This document shows positions 24,353-34,645 of a DNA stretch of 64,000 bases, piece by piece. The position numbers were made by a program, and so were the translations under genes. How positions within the stretch are numbered: the stretch's first letter is position 1; each line of letters starts with the position of its first letter. The DNA comes from Aporrectodea caliginosa (taxonomy: Eukaryota; Annelida; Clitellata; Crassiclitellata; Lumbricidae), in the NCBI GenBank assembly GCA_020284085.1, contig JACEVL010000521.1, forward strand, positions 274,001 to 338,000, read 5' to 3'. The notes under the pieces were generated by a model. It made no database searches and was not told where the DNA came from. It worked only from the letters and a program-made list of their open reading frames with translations.

Positions 24353-24772
24353 GCTTAGACTGTTATTTATAGCGCGCCTAACTGTAATTGGAATCTTGCA
24401 CAAAAGCGCGTAACAGAAAAATCAATCATAGTAAATCTTAAACAGATGTGTTTTAAGGTTAGTTGTGAAAATCGATAAAATTGAGGATTTGCGGATAAAG
24501 ATTAGGCCTATAATATGGTCTACCGCTGGTGTTCATCACGCGGAATTATTTTGCATGCATGAAGCCGAGAAGCAGAGATTTTGTCATAAATACGATGTAC
24601 GCAAGTAAGTACGTGCTTTATTGAACCGCCTGCAAACGCACTGCGGGAACATCGTAATCGTAATCGTAAACTCGATATTTCTACAGCGCCCACAAAAGCG
24701 AAGTCGCGGGAACCAGCTTATTCACAGGCGCTTAACCAAAACAGAATCGATAGGCAGGGGGTCAAAATCCAG

Positions 24773-25824
24773 GGTTTACTATCAGAAGGGCGAGTTCGGA
24801 AGGGCGACTATCAGAAAGGCGACTTCGGAAGGGCGAACTCCTAAAGGGCGCCTGTTCACAAAAGCGCCACTCAGAAGAGCGCGCTATCAGAAGAGCGCGC
24901 GTTCAGAAGGGCGACGATCAAAAAGGCGACGATCATAAAGGCGAAAATATAGGTTGAAATCTTTAATCTGTACGACAAAAATATTAAACTAAGAAATTGA
25001 TAATCATCAGTTCAAATGTAGGCCCTGTTGTCCTAAATGTTTTTCAATACGGGTAGGCTTACTAATAATAGTAATCAGTTCAAATGTTGAGATTAATATT
25101 ATGACCGATCCCTCTCAGAAAATCCAATGTCGTTCGGTTGCCATAATCTTCCACTATTGTCTTGATGCGCCTGGCTACCTCCCTGTAGATTTTTCTAGCG
25201 CGTGGAGGATGTTGACCGGATAGGAATTGCTCCAACTTCAATTCGTTCATGCTCTGCTCCTTTTTCAAACTGTCTATGAATCTCCATAGGCCTAGTTGGA
25301 TGAGAAGCTCCAAGTAGTTGACTGAATGCCCTGTGCCAACCTTCGACCGAGTTGTTGGTCTTGGGAAGATCTTGGAGTGCCGAATTGTGGACATTCCAAA
25401 TTTCTATGGCGAACAACGGATTGCTCCGCCCACCACGTCGTGCTGGTCTCCCAATCCATGTGTCCTCGAAGTAATTCATTAACTCTTGCAAGTCTTGGGC
25501 ATTCTGTTGGAAGAATTCAGAGTCGACCAACTCCTCGAACGCGGCAATAACGTCGTCTGGTGGAATGAAAGCAAGCGCCATTAGTTGACGGATATGAAGC
25601 GCAAAATCAGGTTCGTCCATGTAACGCTGGGCGAGTCCATGGGCGGATATTTTTGCGACCTTTTGATAGTCGCCCTTTTGATCGTCGCCCTTGTGAACGC
25701 GCGCTCTTCTGATAGCGCGCTCTTCTGAGCGGCGCTTTTGTGAACAGGCGCCCTTTAGGAGCGCCCTTCCGAAGTCGCCTTTCTGATAGTCGCCCTTCCG
25801 AACTCGCCCTTCTGATTGGATACC
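24773..25824. mobile_element. Mutator-like (MULE) DNA transposon with composite long terminal inverted repeats
   Basis: The 9-bp target duplication AAAATCCAG is exact (24764-24772, 25825-25833). Inverted ends of about 170 bp (24773-24945, 25655-25824) consist of short internal units such as ATCAGAAGGGCGA, TTCGGAAGGGCGA, TCAGAAGAGCGCGC. Long inverted repeats with 9-bp duplication and the MULE-like internal coding remnant agree with Mutator. It is internally deleted and probably non-autonomous. Confidence 0.82.
25080..25620 (-). pseudogene. MULE transposase C-terminal remnant, frameshifted
   Basis: The frame from 25620 reads NYFEDTWIGR, then FAIEIWNVHNSALQDLPKTN and NSVEGWHRAFSQLL, the RTNN-xEGWH-type block seen near the C-terminus of MULE transposases. 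The frame then shifts around 25295 and continues as LWRFIDSLKKEQSMNE, REVARRIKTIV. The DDE catalytic core is not present in the window, so no active enzyme is expected. It lies between the two long inverted repeats. Confidence 0.7.
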
Positions 25825-27242
25825 AAAATCCAGAAAATCAGGCAGGCAGACAGTCAGACGGCTAAGGTGGATGATGATTAGGAGTTGAAATGGTCGAGGA
25901 AGGTGAGGGGAAGAGAAGGAATCGGATAGGATTTGTGAAAGCAGAAGCCGAGAAGAAGACCTGTGGAGAGAAGCAAGAGGTGAGGTTTGGTGAGTTCGTA
26001 GGATGGATCGGATATTTGTCGTAGCACAGGCGGAGTTTGTTCCAAAGATCTGATAAGAACAATCAGAGTAATAGCCTAATTCTCAAAAATCCCCAAAAAA
26101 ACTCATGATATACAATAAAACAGACATCTATGGATCTGTGAGAGTAAGGCTAAAGAAGAAAGATCAGCAATAAAATCAATTGAATAACATACGCGTAATA
26201 ATAATTATTAAGGCACATCGAGTTAATGCGTCAGCACGCGATCGCGGTTATGTGAACGAGGAAGGAGAGAGTAGGTAACATTCTTTATAGGAGGCAGTAG
26301 ACAATAATTTACAACATGACTGGGGTTGTGAAACACAATTTGAGAAAAGAGAAGAGTCAGCATGGCTACAGAGGTCATCGAACATCTTCTGGTCAGCAGG
26401 CAGAAACTTTAGCCTTACCATTTTCCGTATTATTGCATTAATATGCGCGCGCTGACCAACATTGGCAAATCCGTACCATGCAGGGAAAGCATAGCCTACA
26501 GGAGGCAATCGGTTCTTAATGCAGCTGTTAGACTTATTGCCCGGCAACCCCAGCCATGTTCTAAAATCTAAATTGTCTACTGCCTCCTATAAAGAATAGA
26601 CAAAGCCATACGAATTCCACAGACATTTACATTTATGGATTTAAAAAAAATGCAAGATGAGAAAATTACATTAATTAGCACAGGACAGTAACCACACACC
26701 TGCTGATTAAATAATGTTTAGCTCATAATTATCGCCTTATAAATTTTTAATGGTTACGATTACAAGAAAAAACTGTCCCACCAAGTAAGCAAACACCGCT
26801 CTACTGAAATCGATTGTTACTTCACCTCATAAAATGAACTACCTGTTTTCTAATCCAAAGGATGATAGGAATTTTATCCCCCGACTGACGTATAAGAACA
26901 TACTGGGTATTACTGACAGCATAGAGAAGATCACGGCAGGCCACGCTGGCTAGCCGCCTCAGAATCGGCCGCATAAAGCACTATTGCTTGTTTAAGTTGA
27001 GGATGTGTCAACTTGATTTTTCTTCTAATAAACGAATATGTGATGAAGACCTTAACTGCACAATCTACACCATATAACATTCACCAACTACCGGTACATG
27101 CATCTTCATATGAGTTAGACATCAGTTCTCTTTCCTCCCTTTCCTTTCTCTCATTCTGTCTGGCAATCCGTCTCTTTCCCGTAGTAACAATCATTATGAC
27201 AAATCGTTGACCACTTATCATCATCAGAATCATCATTTCTAT

Positions 27243-27405
27243 CTATGGAATTTATATAGCGCCCCTTCAAGAAAACTACTCAGAGGCGCTCCCGACCCAG
27301 GCCTGGAAGGTCTTAAGTAGTCTATAGAAAGATTTAGAGAGGTCTCGAGGGAGAGAACGAAGGTCCGAGGGGAGGCTATTCCAAAAAGAAGGACCAACGA
27401 TCAAC
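27243..27405 (-). mobile_element. LINE 3' end in duplication copy 1 only
   Basis: TTTATATAGCGCCCCTTCAA, CAGAGGCGCTCCCGAC (inverted 3' hairpin), then minus-strand SFYRLLKTFQAWVGSASE. Copy 2 continues uninterrupted at this point (near 33445). Confidence 0.7.
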
Positions 27406-27829
27406 GATTTGTCAATAACCAGTCCAAGAGATCAACAAGAGACATAATGGCACAATATAAAAATCTCATCTAACAGTTTCTAACATTCAGTGAACTGGAC
27501 TGACATCAGACACATAAATAGGGAACCACGTAGAAATTAACATCATTGAATAACTACTAAACTGCAAGATAATCATCATCATAATCACAATTACAATCAT
27601 AGAACCATAACAAATAATAGAAATGCACAATAAATGCCCAATTTGTGGCTGGCACCACTGGGAATGGATATTAACATTACGCCTTTGGGCAAGTATACTA
27701 TTCTTTAATGTAGTAATATTATGAATATGGGGTAGAATTTAAAGCATAGGCCAATAGCAAACTGTACATGTTGGGATTATGTAATTTTCAATGGATGGTA
27801 GGATAATGCAGCAGGGTGGCTGACCTCTA

Positions 27830-28088
27830 CAATGCACCCCCAACACCCTGCAAGGTTATCTAATGTTGTTGGACATCACGTAATGTCATTTGACACCATC
27901 CAACATCACTTAAAATGTGATCTAACAACACATAACATCATTCATAACATCATCTGCCACTACGCAACATCATGCAATGTCATCTGTCACCACGTATCAT
28001 CGCAACACTGCATAACCATCATCTCACACCAGACAGCATCATGTACCATCAACTGACACTACGCAACATTAACTGGCACGATCTACAA
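27830..28088. repeat. minisatellite of CATCATCTGACACCACGTAA type
   Basis: About 24-bp units just downstream of the START-like stop codon; homologous array at 33780-34035. Confidence 0.75.
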
Positions 28089-28091
28089 TAT

Positions 28092-28291
28092 TTATACATC
28101 TTCATTCTCGCTGCCGGCAGCAAAATCTATCAGCATTTCCAAATTGTTCAGTATTTGTGTGTGAACATCAATGGCAGTCCGATTGGAGAAATTCACAAGG
28201 ACATATGGAATGAACATGGTGGTCGATTCCTCTACCGATGTTCCAGCTATGGTTCCATTCCAGGCTTCCTTCAATCTGTACGTCAAGTCAA
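28092..28291 (-). CDS. START-like copy 1, exon 3
   Basis: Acceptor TTTTTCAG; encodes DLTYRLKEAWNGTIAGTSVE to FAAGSENEDV, stop TAA at 28092-28094. Confidence 0.72.
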
Positions 28292-31200
28292 CTGAAAAAG
28301 ACAAACATAGTTCACTCTTTGCAGTGAATAGCACCTGCACAGTACAATCTCCAACTTAAAATATCTACTTTTCTAAAACAGACACTCATGCACGAAACAT
28401 TTCCAACTCGTGTTAAATTGCCCATTTTTAGAACTGATATATATATAAATTATATATGCATGTTTTAGCATGTTTGTGAGGGTGCTTAAAGGCACCATAC
28501 AAAAAGCCATATAATATACACATACAATTTAGTTGTTGCCCAATAACATAACCTGGAGCTTCCAGTATGATTGCTTAATGTTTGTCCAGCTTTAATGTTG
28601 AATTATGAAGTATGCAACAGTTGACTTTTGTTCACTTAATTTACCTTATTAACTGTACAGAAGGCATTATCAAATTACAGTTGTACTGTATTGCAAAGAA
28701 CGTGTAAAATACAACTGGCTGCGTTATACTATGGAGTATAGCAGTGCTTCCCAAACTTTTTAGTGTCGCGGACCGGCAGGAATTAACTTTCAGTATCATG
28801 GACCGGCAGGAATGTTCCCTATGTATATGAGGACCGGTGCCAAATTCATTTCATTTTTTCTCTTTTTCGATCATCTAGAATAAATTTCTCAAATATGTAT
28901 TAAAATTGATTTAAATGTCCTGTCGAGCCAATTCTATGACTCTATTGCCATAAAAAGCTAGCCTAAAAAGTGTTTTTTGTTAGGACTTTTAAAAATATAG
29001 GCCTAATAGCCATTTCTTGATTACGAGACAATTTGACCAGATTCTTGACTCACTTCGCGGACCGGCAACTGAGGGCTCGCGGACCGGTACCGGTCTGCGG
29101 ACCACCACTTTGGGAAGCACTGGAGTATAGCCTCTGAGTTTTTTCTGTAGGAGATGCTCTATAACTTGACAAGTACAATTATATTACAATAACTTGGTCT
29201 GAAAATACAACGCAAAATTCTGACGTGATCATTGGTTGACAACTGACAACGGCACACAAAGCTATGTATGTTGATGGACAACTGACAATGCGATATGCCA
29301 AATACATAAGCATCAATACATAGCTCTAAGCAACTGTGTTTGCCAAACTAATAGCTGTTTAAGATACCAGCCCAGAAACTCTCAGCAGTGGTTCCCAACA
29401 GTTTTCACAGCAACGCACCTGTACTAAGTTATTCAGTCAATGGCACTTGGTCTTAATTTCATTTATTTTTCTTTCATTTAGTTCTCTATTTCAATGACAA
29501 TCAATGTTCCTTATATTCAACAGCAATGTTGCAACTATTTCTGCCCTACTTTAAGTTGTAAAAAATAGTTGTAGGCCTATCTCAGTAGTGATAATCCGTA
29601 GTTTTTCACATTGTTTTACCCATTCTGCCATCCAGAAGGGGTACCTCTAGGCAGGTTCGCAGCACCCTTGGGTGCCACGGCACCCAGGCTGGCAAACACT
29701 GCTCTACAGGGAGCCTTGAACCAGCACGCTACGTCACAAGTACTGTTTAGGGTACAAATCCTTACCATGAACCATTCCATGCAGAAAAACACCTTTGGAT
29801 GTGATCTCCAGGCTGTTGGGATCTGCAACTGATGTCACCGAACCATTCTCGTGTCCAATATAAGGAATGTCTTCAGTGATAATAAACTGTCGATGTTCAA
29901 TGTTCAAGTTGTTGACTTTAAGACTTTCAACAAACACATTTCGTCTAAGAAAGAACAAAAAATCTTGAAAATACATCGTCTCAATAGTGACAAGATGGCT
30001 AATTGGTTAAAATGCTTTATGCACACTTTGTACACTCACTCATAATGCACATGTAGGGACCCTGGGCAAGTCCTTCACTCACAATTGCTCATGCGCTTCG
30101 GCGTGAAACTCCGATTCAGCGTCCGCGCTGTAGTCGGGAGCGCCTCTGAGTAGAAATCTTGAAGGGGCGCTATAACAAGTGCTCAACTGCTCATACATTA
30201 TACATACATACACTACACAGGTTCATGTGTCATCCGTATAGTTTAGAGCGTACCTCCCATTCATTTCTGTGCAACCCATGGGTCCCAGTTCACATCCCTG
30301 ATGGAGGATTTTTAAAGCGATTTCTATCCCGGATAAGCACAGTCCATGCATGGGGACCTGAAATGGCATGGCATCTATTCATATGGACAGTGGTGATAAA
30401 GGATCCCGCCTGATCAATTCATTGAAATACGAGCACAGTCGAGGCCTTATGGCTGTTATAGAAAAACGTGTACAGTTACATTTGCAACAGTAACTTAGTA
30501 AATGTGTAAAGACCAACAGCATGTCCTCAATGCAGAAAGTCTAAAGAGTCTTCAATTAATGCTAGTCTTATTTCTCTTCCCAACGTTACTTTTCAGTGCA
30601 ATCTGCAGCTGTCTGCCTTTCTACTAGTAATCAATCGTAATCGTAAACTCGAAACTTCTACAGCGCCCACAAAAGCGAAGTCGCGAGAACCAGCTTATTC
30701 ACAGGCGCTCAATAAAATCAAAATCGATAGGCAGGGGTCAAAATCCAGAGAGTCAGGCAGGCAGACAGGCAGGCGGCTAAGGTGGATGGTGTTTGGTGTT
30801 CAGGCGGCGAGGTAGGCAGAGAGAAGTGTTGGATTCAGGATAGGATTTGTCAAAAAGCAGTGTTTTCAGTTTCGAGTGAAAGACCTGTGGAGATATAGCG
30901 AGAGGTGGAGTTTTGGTGACTTCGTAGGATGGGTCAGATATTTGTCGTAGTGCTGGCGGAAGTTTGTTCCAAAGAGGTGGAACAGCTATGGCTATGGAGC
31001 GATTGGAAAATTTTAATGATGAGGTGACGGAAGGGCGGGAGCAGTGTTAGGGAGGAGGAGGAGCGGGTTGGACGAAGTGGCTGGATCGTGAACAACTGAC
31101 GGAGATAGGAGGGCTGGGAGGTTTGAAGTGTGTTGTACGTGAGTGAGATGATTTTGTATTCTATTCGTTCAGGAATTTTGAGCCAGTGGAGTGATTCGAG

Positions 31201-31706
31201 GACAGGAGTGATGTGATGGTATTTGGGGGTTTTGGTGACAGCACGGGCTAGGGCATTCTGAATTGCTAGTCTGCCCTGCAAGTCTTGCCACCAACTGAAT
31301 GCTATCCATTCTTCACTTGAATAGATTTCCACAAAGTGCAACCAAATAAGCTACACATGACTTTTCGGGAATAGAAAAATGCAGGGCTTAAAACTGCATT
31401 AACTTTAATGTTATCATAACATAATTTCAAATTGCATTTTCACGACAAATAATATATTATGAAAAACGGAATTTGCACATGAGTTTATCTTTTTTGCCAA
31501 AAAATGTAGCCTACTTTGTTAACAACAAATACGCACACTTTGGGGTGTGTGTCAGTCATGTAGTTCGGATCCTTCAGAAACTTGAACACGAGACTCGGAT
31601 CATGCTTGATAAACTTCTTCAGCTGAAAATTCACGGGTGTGCTCTGTAGAAAGTAGTATGCAAGGCCGGCCAACACCGCTCCCAACAACCCAATATACTG
31701 AAACAT
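28092..31706 (-). CDS. START/SRPBCC-like membrane-anchored protein, tandem copy 1
   Basis: Exons 31706-31537, 29944-29766, 28291-28092 join in frame (phases 2 and 1) into 182 residues. Residues 4-21 (YIGLLGAVLAGLAYYFL) form one N-terminal membrane anchor. Then FIKHDPSLVFKFLKDPNYMT, THPKV, VTSVADPNSLEITSKG, LKEAWNGTIAGTSVEE and a C-terminal helix with HTQILNNLEMLI. The order of an N-terminal 'PxxVFxFLxDP...HP' element, a beta-rich middle and a long C-terminal helix resembles SRPBCC/START-like lipid-binding folds. This is a fold-level inference; no specific family is recognised. The second copy 6 kb away has the same phases and an intact frame, arguing that both are functional. Confidence 0.65.
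28742..29122. mobile_element. hAT-type MITE with 8-bp target duplication
   Basis: Ends CAGTGCTTCCCAAA and TTTGGGAAGCACTG exact, target duplication GAGTATAG exact (28734-28741, 29123-29130). Interior repeats CGCGGACCGGCA. Absent from duplication copy 2. Confidence 0.92.
29386..29701. mobile_element. hAT-type MITE with degraded target duplication
   Basis: Starts CAGTGGTTCCCAAC, ends GGCAAACACTG. The flanks CTCTCAG and CTCTACAG match the uninterrupted CTCTACAG in duplication copy 2 (near 35472). Same family as about 54290-54628. Confidence 0.8.
29766..29944 (-). CDS. START-like copy 1, exon 2
   Basis: Acceptor CTTTCTTAG; encodes RNVFVESLKVNNLNIEHRQF to GMVH; donor GTAAGG. Confidence 0.72.
30045..30190 (+). 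repeat. SINE, 5'-truncated, with LINE-like 3' end
   Basis: GGGACCCTGGGCAAGTCCTT, CTCATGCGCTTCGGCGTG and GAGCGCCTCTGAGTAGAAAT match, inverted, the full SINE at 39705-39915. Confidence 0.75.
30628..31268 (-). mobile_element. LINE 3' region in duplication copy 1 only
   Basis: The minus-strand frame 31341-30934 includes AIQNALARAVTKTPKYHHIT and LHWLKIPERIEYKIISLTYN, the C-terminal RT region of CR1/L2-like LINEs. The 3' UTR (30640-30900) matches family A. Duplication copy 2 reads straight through (CTGCCTTTCCACTGGTCTGC near 36662). ACTAGT and GCTAGT at the edges suggest a short target duplication. Confidence 0.8.
31537..31706 (-). CDS. START-like copy 1, exon 1
   Basis: ATG at 31706; encodes the membrane anchor and FIKHDPSLVFKFLKDP. 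Donor GTGCGT chosen because its phase restores VRNVFVE in exon 2. Confidence 0.7.
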
Positions 31707-32411
31707 TGTGTTGCCTACAACACAAATTACGATTTCTGACGTACTCCACTGAAACAGTTTTCTGTCATCTGACCTAATAATTTCTTTTAAGCCAAACACA
31801 ATATTTTGACCCAGGGTTGCCTGATTTCGGATGTGCTTGGTCGTCAAATCACGTTAAGAAGTAGCCCAAAAGTCGCGAGATGAACAGCTAAATCTTCGTT
31901 TAAGGTTTCAAACTGACAAGTACGCAGGATGATTACAATTCATAGTACGAACGGATGATCACAAGTTATTACAGGAGTCGAATTTAACTGTTTGGCAACC
32001 ATGCAAGGCGCCCATCACGTCCTACCGCTCATTTTTTTCAACGCATCCTAGCGAATGAAAAGCGGAGTCGACCTTAGGGTGGGTATCGGAAGCGATCCCG
32101 GATCCGTTGCCTTTACGCGCCAGAGTGTAACCATGGACTTCTGTATTTTATTGTATGATTTGTATCTAAAGATTTATACAGCGCGTCTCTCAGAATAACT
32201 ATTCAGAAGCGCTCTCAGCACGAAAACCCCGGGGGAATTGTAGGCTGTCTGTTCTGTTAGTAGTTAAGATTGTTTCAATTGCATAACATGTAATTGTACA
32301 GCGCAGTGCGTTTGTCAGGCGCTTCAATAAAGAAAACATTATTATTATTATTATTATTATTATTAAAAGAAACGTCTTTAAAGAACGATAAGACCGCGGG
32401 ACATGTAGGCC

Positions 32412-32755
32412 CTAGCAGATTTTTTGACGAGGATCGTAGGTGACATCTGTTCTGGTGTTGTCTGCTACTCGAATGCAGAAGTCTGAGATGTAGTCCAATG
32501 GCCTACAATCATTCAGTGCTTTGTAGACCATCAAGCACAGCTTGTAGGCGATACGCCGGAGAACACGCAGCCAGTGTAGGTTGTCGCGCAGCAGGTCTGT
32601 TGGCCTGAATACGTCTGAAAACACTTTAAGAAGCGCAGCCTGGGTGGAATGGTCACGCCTGTAGGCAGATTGAAAGCGATGCAGAAGGCGAGATTCAAAT
32701 AGGTACTCAGTCAGGTGATGGTTGCAATGGCGATAAGCTCTAGTACTTTTCATTG
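32412..32755 (-). pseudogene. internally deleted LINE reverse transcriptase
   Basis: Minus-strand frame joins RFQSAYRRDHSTQAALLKVF, an N-terminal RT motif of CR1/L2-like elements, directly to LHWLRVLRRIAYKLCLMVYK, a C-terminal motif. The catalytic YADD region between them is deleted. Confidence 0.75.
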
Positions 32756-32909
32756 GTGACCAATATATTACTTAATCCATCAGAAACAGATTTTAACTCA
32801 ACTCGGCATCAATATTTCGAAAGTGACCACTTTCATCAATGTATCCATTAATTATTATCATTGTCATTAGTTGAAATACTATATTGTAAGTCTCCTTTTG
32901 TGTATAATT

Positions 32910-32914
<5 letters not shown>

Positions 32915-32965
<51 letters not shown>
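32915..32965. repeat. (AT)n microsatellite
   Basis: About 25 uninterrupted AT units. Confidence 0.95.
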
Positions 32966-32968
<3 letters not shown>

Positions 32969-33779
32969 TTGATAACTATGCTTGTACTGAACTGTTATTT
33001 TTAAAGGCACCGTTCTCCTTAATAAATAAACAAATAAAATTTTAATTTTGTAAAGATATCATAGCCATTGACAGTCATACGAATTCCACAGAGATTTACA
33101 TTTATGGATTTTACATTTCACAAAAAATGCAGAAGAGAAACTTACAGCAACACAAGACAGTAACCACTCAGCTGATTAAAAAACGTTTAGCTCGTACATA
33201 TCACTTTATAAACTTGTAAGATATGATTACACAGAAAAAACTGTGCCACCAAATAAGAACTTAACTGCACAATCTACAACATTTAACATTCACCAACTAT
33301 GTGTATCTTCATATGAGTTAGACATCACTTCTCTTTCCTCCCTTTCCTTTCTCTCATTCTATCTGCAACTCTGTCTCTTTTCCGTAACAACAATCATCAT
33401 TATAACAAATCGTTGACCACATATCATCATCAGAATCATCATTTGTCAGTAACCAGTCCAAGAGCTCAACAACTAACATAATGGTACAATATTAAAAAAT
33501 CTCATCTAACAGTTTCTAACATTCAGTGAACTGAACTGACATCAGACACATAAATAGGGAACCACGTAGAAATTAACATCATTGAATAACTGCTAAACTG
33601 CAAGATAATCGTCATCATAATCACGATTACAATCATAGAAACATAACAAATAATAGAAATGCACAATAAATGCAGATTTGTGGCTGGCACCACTGGGAAT
33701 GGATATTAACATTACGCCTTTAATGTAGTAATATTATGAATGCGGGGTAGAATAAGCAAAGACAAATGCACTCCTCCGA

Positions 33780-34036
33780 CACCGTGCAAGGTTATTTAAT
33801 GTTGTCCGACATCATGCAATGTCGTTCGACACCATGCAACATCACGTAAAGTCATCTGACACCACGTAACATCATTCATAACATCAACTGCCACTACACA
33901 ACATCATGGAATGTCATCTGCCACCAACTAACATCACAACACTGCATAACATCATCTGACACCACACAGCATTATGTAACATCATCTGACACCACACAGC
34001 ATCATGTAACATCAACTGACACTACGCAACATGACA
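33780..34036. repeat. minisatellite of CATCATCTGACACCACAC type
   Basis: About 24-bp units downstream of the copy 2 stop codon; homologous to 27830-28088. Confidence 0.75.
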
Positions 34037-34039
34037 ACA

Positions 34040-34257
34040 TTAACTGGCACGATCTACAAATACATCTTCATTCTCGCTGCCGGCAGCAAAATCTATCAGC
34101 ATTTCCAAATTGTTCAGTATTTGTGTGTGAACATCAATAACTGTCTGATTGGCGAATTTCACGAGGATATATGGAATGAGCATCGCAGTTGAATCCTCCA
34201 CTGATGTTCCAGCTACGGTTCCATTCCACGCTTGCTTCAATCTGTATGTACAGTCCA
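34040..34257 (-). CDS. START-like copy 2, exon 3
   Basis: Acceptor CTTTTACAG; encodes DCTYRLKQAWNGTVAGTSVE onward; stop TAA at 34040-34042. Confidence 0.72.
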
Positions 34258-34606
34258 CTGTAAAAGACAAACAGATAGTTATTTCTCTTCATGGTGCATA
34301 GCACATGCATGGTACAATCTCCCCACTGAAAATATGTACTTTCCTAAACAGACAGAGATCTTCTTTTGGTTGAGCCTTGATTTTAGCATTGTCATGGGCT
34401 GTCATGCATTCCGTGTTGTTGCCTCCAGGGAATGGAATCGACTATCCATTGCTTAAACTCCTTTTCTTCTTTCCAGAAATGCCTCAAAATTCACTACTTC
34501 TCATTGGCCTTCACACTTCTGATTATCTAACTGCTCTTCCTCTGGCGACTGCCTAACCACGCCTCAGATTAGCATTTCAGTGACTTTGCACACGTTAAGA
34601 ATGTTT

Positions 34607-34645
<39 letters not shown>

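Larger units (their letters stand above)
24645..26066 (-). mobile_element. LINE 3' end (family A), split by a MULE-like element
   Basis: (GTAATC)n tail, then TTCTACAGCGCCCACAAAAG, GCGAAGTCGCGGGAACCAGC and AATCGATAGGCAGGGG, as at 30640-30900. It continues after the MULE at 25834 (AAAATCAGGCAGGCAGACAG). Flanks GAACATC and GAACAATC look like a degenerate target duplication. Confidence 0.75.
24618..26580 (-). mobile_element. 5'-truncated non-LTR element (family B), carrying a nested LINE and MULE
   Basis: The 3' terminus (TTGAACCGCCTGCAAACGCA, 24618 on) and the 3' UTR plus ORF end (26095-26565) match the fuller copy at 52012-53406, where the two parts are adjacent. The minus-strand ORF end reads WYGFANVGQRAHINAIIRKM. 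Between the parts lies another LINE 3' end (24645 to about 26066). The 5' edge carries a short inverted copy of its own sequence (26570-26597 against 26280-26307), as in twin-primed insertions. Confidence 0.75.
26612..31790. repeat. segmental duplication, copy 1
   Basis: Collinear with 33072-37310: CATACGAATTCCACAGA, ATGAGTTAGACATCA, the ATCATCTGACACCAC minisatellite, three exons, CTGCCTTTCTAC and upstream CGATTTCTGAYGTACTCCA occur in the same order. Copy 1 is longer because of copy-specific transposons. Confidence 0.88.
31791..33071. other. spacer between the duplication copies
   Basis: No gene recognised. Contains a LINE 3' end and RT remnant (32160-32755), an (ATT)n tract at 32338-32364 and an (AT)n tract at 32915-32965. 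Confidence 0.6.

Noticed and set aside
24621..24938. 105-codon basic ORF
   Set aside because: Runs from a LINE 3' end into the MULE inverted repeat; the Arg/Lys-rich part is the translated GGGCGA-type subrepeat.
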